This document shows positions 6,899 through 9,144 of a stretch of 9,144 nt of DNA, piece by piece; position 1 is the stretch's first letter; each line of letters opens with the position of its first letter. Position numbers and translations under genes: made by a program. This DNA is from Candidatus Omnitrophota bacterium (GTDB lineage: Bacteria > Omnitrophota > Gorgyraeia > Tantalellales > Tantalellaceae), in assembly GCA_030617085.1 (NCBI GenBank), contig JAUWWB010000032.1:1-9144 (forward strand), written 5' to 3'. The notes below the pieces were generated by a model. The model made no database searches. It was given only the letters and a program-made list of their open reading frames with translations, and was not told the origin of the DNA.

Positions 6899-7486
6899 AT
6901 GAAAGAGATCATTTTGGCTTCGGCTTCCGAGAGGAGGTTACGTATCCTTTCCGAGTGCGGCTTGCGCCACAGGGTTGTGCCGAGCGGCGTGGAGGAGACC
7001 GTGGAAAAGGACAGGCACATTTCGGAAACAGTTCAGATCAACGCCGCGCGGAAAGCCAAAGCGGTCGCCGCCGGCGAGCGGCAGTCCATCGTAATAGGCG
7101 CGGACACGCTTGTTGTCCACGGGGAGGAAATTCTCGGCAAGCCCGAGGGGGAGGGCGCGGCCCGTGAGATGCTGGAGAGGTTTTCCGGAAGCGAGGTGGA
7201 AGTGTACACGGGACTTTGCGTAATCGACCCTGACGGCGGGAAAGCCGAAGGGTTTGAAAGAAGCTCCCTGCTTGTCGCGTCACTGACCGCCGAACAGGTC
7301 GAGAGATATTTCCGCTTGCTCGGGCCCTATGACAAGGCCGGGGGCTTTTCAATCGAAGGCGTCGGATCCCTGCTTTTCGATAACATCAGAGGATCGTATT
7401 TTAACATCCTGGGACTACCCATGATGAAGCTCAGGGAGTTGTTTGAAGAGGTAGGACTTGATATCCTGGATCATGTAGGGAAGTAG
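6899..7486 (+). CDS. maf: Maf-family nucleotide pyrophosphatase
   Basis: A 195-residue cytoplasmic protein of the Maf/Ham1-like fold, full length for the family. Maf proteins hydrolyse modified or canonical nucleoside triphosphates to monophosphates, cleaning the nucleotide pool, and overexpression in some bacteria arrests septation. The N-terminal ASASERR (residues 6-12) matches the family substrate loop ASxSPRR with Glu in place of Pro. IGADTLVV (about 67-74) carries the catalytic aspartate. GKPEGEGAAREML, YTGLCVID and YDKAGGFSIEGVGSLLF follow in the expected order, ending with the GLPMMKL motif. The substrate class cannot be assigned safely from the residues visible. It starts 82 bp after the antiporter and precedes the radical SAM gene. 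Start chosen by the strong ribosome site. Confidence 0.93.
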   Translation: MKEIILASASERRLRILSECGLRHRVVPSGVEETVEKDRHISETVQINAARKAKAVAAGERQSIVIGADTLVVHGEEILGKPEGEGAAREMLERFSGSEVEVYTGLCVIDPDGGKAEGFERSSLLVASLTAEQVERYFRLLGPYDKAGGFSIEGVGSLLFDNIRGSYFNILGLPMMKLRELFEEVGLDILDHVGK

Positions 7487-7502
7487 TTGGAGTGAAATGT
7501 AG

Positions 7503-7524
7503 GGGCAGGCCCCTGTGCCTGCCC
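7503..7524. repeat. Palindromic repeat GGGCAGGC/GCCTGCCC between maf and the radical SAM gene
   Basis: GGGCAGGC (7503-7510), a CCCTGT loop and GCCTGCCC (7517-7524) form a perfect 8-bp hairpin followed by TTTT (7525-7528). It could act as a weak intrinsic terminator after maf. The surrounding form GTAGGGGCAGGCCCC... is of a kind seen dispersed in many environmental bacterial genomes, so it may equally be an inserted element. It lies between GGAG (7489-7492) and the radical SAM ATG. Confidence 0.7.
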
Positions 7525-7542
7525 TTTTGGTTTCATAAACTA

Positions 7543-8712
7543 ATGGCAAAAACACACTACACCATCCCCTTCTTCATCCCCCACAACGGTTGCCCGCACC
7601 GGTGCGTGTTCTGCGACCAGAGAAAGATAACAGGGGAGCGGATGATAGAGCCGCGGGAGGTCGCGGAAAGGATAGAGCGGTATCTTTCGACCATGACACT
7701 TCCGGGCGCGAGGGTGGAAGTGGGATTTTTCGGGGGGACGTTTACAGGATTGCCTTTAGGGCTTCAGGACGAGTTTCTCCGCCCTGTTCAGAAATACATG
7801 AACGCGGGGCGGATCGACGCGATAAGGTTGTCAACCCGTCCGGATTACATTAATGAAGATATACTTTCGTTTTTAAAGACCCGTGGCGTTGGGATCATCG
7901 AGCTTGGCGTTCAGTCGATGTCCGAGAAAGTGCTGCGGGCCGCCAGGAGGGGGCACACGGCGGAAGATATCGAGCGCTCATCCCGCATGATAGTCCGGCA
8001 GGGTTTTAAGCTGGGGCACCAGATGATGGTGGGGCTTCCTCTCGGCACGGCGGATGACGAATATTTCACCGCCCGGCGCGCCGGAGAACTCGGAGCGGGG
8101 GAGGTCAGGATCTATCCGGTCGTTGTCATGAAGGGGACGGAACTGGCTGAGGAATGGGCCGATGGCAAATACTCCCCGCTTGCCGAAGAAGAGGCCGCCA
8201 GGCGCTGCGCGCTGCTTATCCTGTATTTTGACTCGAAGGGAATCAAGGTCATCCGGTGCGGCCTGCATCCCTCCGAAGGCCTGATGAGAGGAAAGGATCT
8301 CTTGTCCGGGCCCTTCCATCCGGCCTTCAGGCTGAAAGCGGAAAGCCGTATTTTTTCCCTCATGCTGGAACACATCTTTAACGAGACATACGGCAAATCC
8401 CCGCGCGTATGCTACAACCCGAAAGATGAAGCCGCCTTTTTCGGTTTTGAGCGGGAAAACCTGCCATGGATAAAAAAGATATCCGCGGGGAAAAAAGAGC
8501 TTTACGACAAAGACAAAAACGTTCCAAGAGGATGCCTCCTGGTGGACAGAGGAGAAGAAGCTTTTATCGTCGATCGCGAAAAGATCGCCGAACGCGTCCT
8601 GCCGGAGTCGTTGCTCAAGCCCATGCGTGTGAACGTCTCCCCCGACTGTCATTCTGAGCGAAGCGAAGAATCTCTGCCGGGAGTACAGTGCTTGTTTCGG
8701 AGTGATACGTAG
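7543..8712 (+). CDS. Radical SAM protein, Elp3-like (COG1243 type)
   Basis: A 389-residue iron-sulfur enzyme. The N-terminal IPFFIPHNGCPHRCVFCDQ carries the CxxxCxxC cluster ligands C17, C21 and C24. GFFGGTFTGLP (about 61-71) follows as the SAM-binding glycine-rich strand, then IRLSTRPDYI, IELGVQSM and HQMMVGLP, all characteristic of the Elp3-type radical SAM core. True Elp3 modifies tRNA wobble uridines and has a C-terminal acetyltransferase domain. None is evident here, so the substrate is uncertain. GPFHPAFRLKAES (about 264-276) starts the C-terminal region. The ATG at 7543 is chosen because the in-frame GTG at 7492 would add 17 residues translated from a palindromic repeat. Neither start has a well-spaced ribosome site. 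Residues 369-389, from CHSERSEES to the stop, are encoded by a dispersed palindromic repeat and are probably not ancestral. Confidence 0.87.
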   Translation: MAKTHYTIPFFIPHNGCPHRCVFCDQRKITGERMIEPREVAERIERYLSTMTLPGARVEVGFFGGTFTGLPLGLQDEFLRPVQKYMNAGRIDAIRLSTRPDYINEDILSFLKTRGVGIIELGVQSMSEKVLRAARRGHTAEDIERSSRMIVRQGFKLGHQMMVGLPLGTADDEYFTARRAGELGAGEVRIYPVVVMKGTELAEEWADGKYSPLAEEEAARRCALLILYFDSKGIKVIRCGLHPSEGLMRGKDLLSGPFHPAFRLKAESRIFSLMLEHIFNETYGKSPRVCYNPKDEAAFFGFERENLPWIKKISAGKKELYDKDKNVPRGCLLVDRGEEAFIVDREKIAERVLPESLLKPMRVNVSPDCHSERSEESLPGVQCLFRSDT

Positions 8713-8740
8713 GAGATCCTTCGCTTCGCTCAGGATGACA
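8647..8740. repeat. Dispersed palindromic element (CHSERSEES type) overlapping the radical SAM stop codon
   Basis: The left arm (8647-8673) begins TGTCATTCTGAGCGAAGCG. The right arm (8714-8740) is its reverse complement at 25 of 27 bases, ending GCTCAGGATGACA. The loop of 40 bp contains the radical SAM stop at 8710-8712. Read in frame the left arm gives CHSERSEES, a peptide found as an artefactual tail in many predicted proteins because this element is widespread in environmental bacteria. It looks like a non-autonomous, MITE-like or REP-like element. No transposase is nearby. Confidence 0.9.
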
Positions 8741-8805
8741 GAGGGGGGATTAGGATGACAGAGGGGGGATTAGGATGACAGAGGGGGGAATCAGGATGGC
8801 AGAGG
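8732..8805. repeat. 20-bp tandem repeat, about 3.6 copies
   Basis: The unit AGGATGACAGAGGGGGGATT occurs at 8732-8751 and 8752-8771 without change, at 8772-8791 with AAT at the end, then after one extra C as a partial, mutated AGGATGGCAGAGG at 8793-8805. The first nine bases of the first copy are the end of the right arm of the neighbouring palindrome, so the array seems to have grown from that edge. Confidence 0.92.
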
Positions 8806-8815
8806 CTGTTTCACT

Positions 8816-9144
8816 ATGACGATCATCTATGACAAGAGATTGCACGGGCGATATAAAAGGGCGCTTCGGGACAAATTGCCGTTTGTTTCCTTGTTGCCTT
8901 TTGAGGGGACGGGTGATCCGGGCAGGGAAAAGGTATACGCCTCCATATCCTGCCATCCGGACGTCTATTTTTTTCAGCTCGATGAGAGGACTCTCATACA
9001 CGCGCCCGGTCTGTCTGAGGATCGGCTCCGGCCCCTTAAAGAGCGGGGGGCGGAGCTTATCAGGGGAGAAGGGGATCCCTCCGGCCGCTATCCCGATACG
9101 GTCCGGTATAACGCGCTTCGTATCGGGAACTGTTTATTCCACAA
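8816..9144 (+). CDS. DUF6873-like GME-fold protein, N-terminal part (cut by right edge)
   Basis: An open frame of 109 codons runs off the right edge. The translation begins MTIIYDKRLHGRY and contains ISCHPDVYFFQLD (about 46-58), HAPGLSEDRL, and near the edge YPDTVRYNALRIGNCLFHN. The HPD..FFQ and YPD.V.YN..RIG...HN pattern recalls the DUF6873 family, which is assigned a guanidino-group-modifying (pentein) fold. Its biochemical function is not established, and the catalytic residues would lie beyond the edge. The start at 8816 has only a weak AGAGG (8801-8805) upstream, itself the last remnant of the tandem repeat. The family call is from memory of the pattern and less certain than the existence of the gene. 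Confidence 0.72.
   Translation, partial: MTIIYDKRLHGRYKRALRDKLPFVSLLPFEGTGDPGREKVYASISCHPDVYFFQLDERTLIHAPGLSEDRLRPLKERGAELIRGEGDPSGRYPDTVRYNALRIGNCLFH

Noticed and set aside
8750..9001. Minus-strand 83-codon frame over the tandem repeat and last gene
   Set aside because: It is antisense to the DUF6873-like frame and partly encoded by the tandem repeat, with no recognisable protein features.

Overview
The window is a bacterial chromosomal segment with every supportable gene on the + strand. It holds six complete protein-coding genes, one gene cut by the right edge and the probable tail of a gene cut by the left edge. I see no tRNA, rRNA, CRISPR array, transposase or phage gene. Coding sequence is GC-rich at third positions, Shine-Dalgarno sites are recognisable at most genes, and the proteins are of ordinary bacterial type. 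The repeats in the spacers are of kinds known from many environmental and uncultivated bacteria, so I suspect an uncultured lineage, perhaps a candidate phylum such as Omnitrophota. The sequence does not prove any phylum.

Layout. 2-103: probable C-terminal end of an unidentified protein. 107-222: inverted pair of heptanucleotide repeat arrays. 235-1521: glucose-6-phosphate isomerase (pgi). 1522-1649: a second inverted pair of heptanucleotide arrays with a different consensus, running directly into the next start codon. 1650-2606: AEC-family membrane transporter. 2607-2706: spacer with a small hairpin and promoter-like boxes. 2707-5145: Lon-like ATP-dependent protease of the AAA_32/LonB type. 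5161-6816: CPA-type cation/proton antiporter with a C-terminal CBS pair. 6899-7486: Maf-type nucleotide pyrophosphatase. 7503-7524: palindromic repeat. 7543-8712: Elp3-like radical SAM protein whose last 21 residues are encoded by a dispersed palindromic repeat. 8732-8805: 20-bp tandem repeat. 8816 to the end: start of a protein resembling the DUF6873 GME-fold family.

Working together. The protease and antiporter genes are 15 bp apart and are probably co-transcribed. The maf, radical SAM and DUF6873-like genes follow in the same direction with short, repeat-filled gaps. The genes look like housekeeping functions (glycolysis, proteolysis, ion homeostasis, nucleotide-pool sanitation, RNA modification) rather than one pathway.

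I find no convincing new multi-gene system. The unusual part is the non-coding DNA: five intergenic spacers or gene ends carry a repeat or palindrome, and these appear to have altered a start region (AEC transporter, possibly radical SAM) and a C-terminus (radical SAM, possibly the antiporter).
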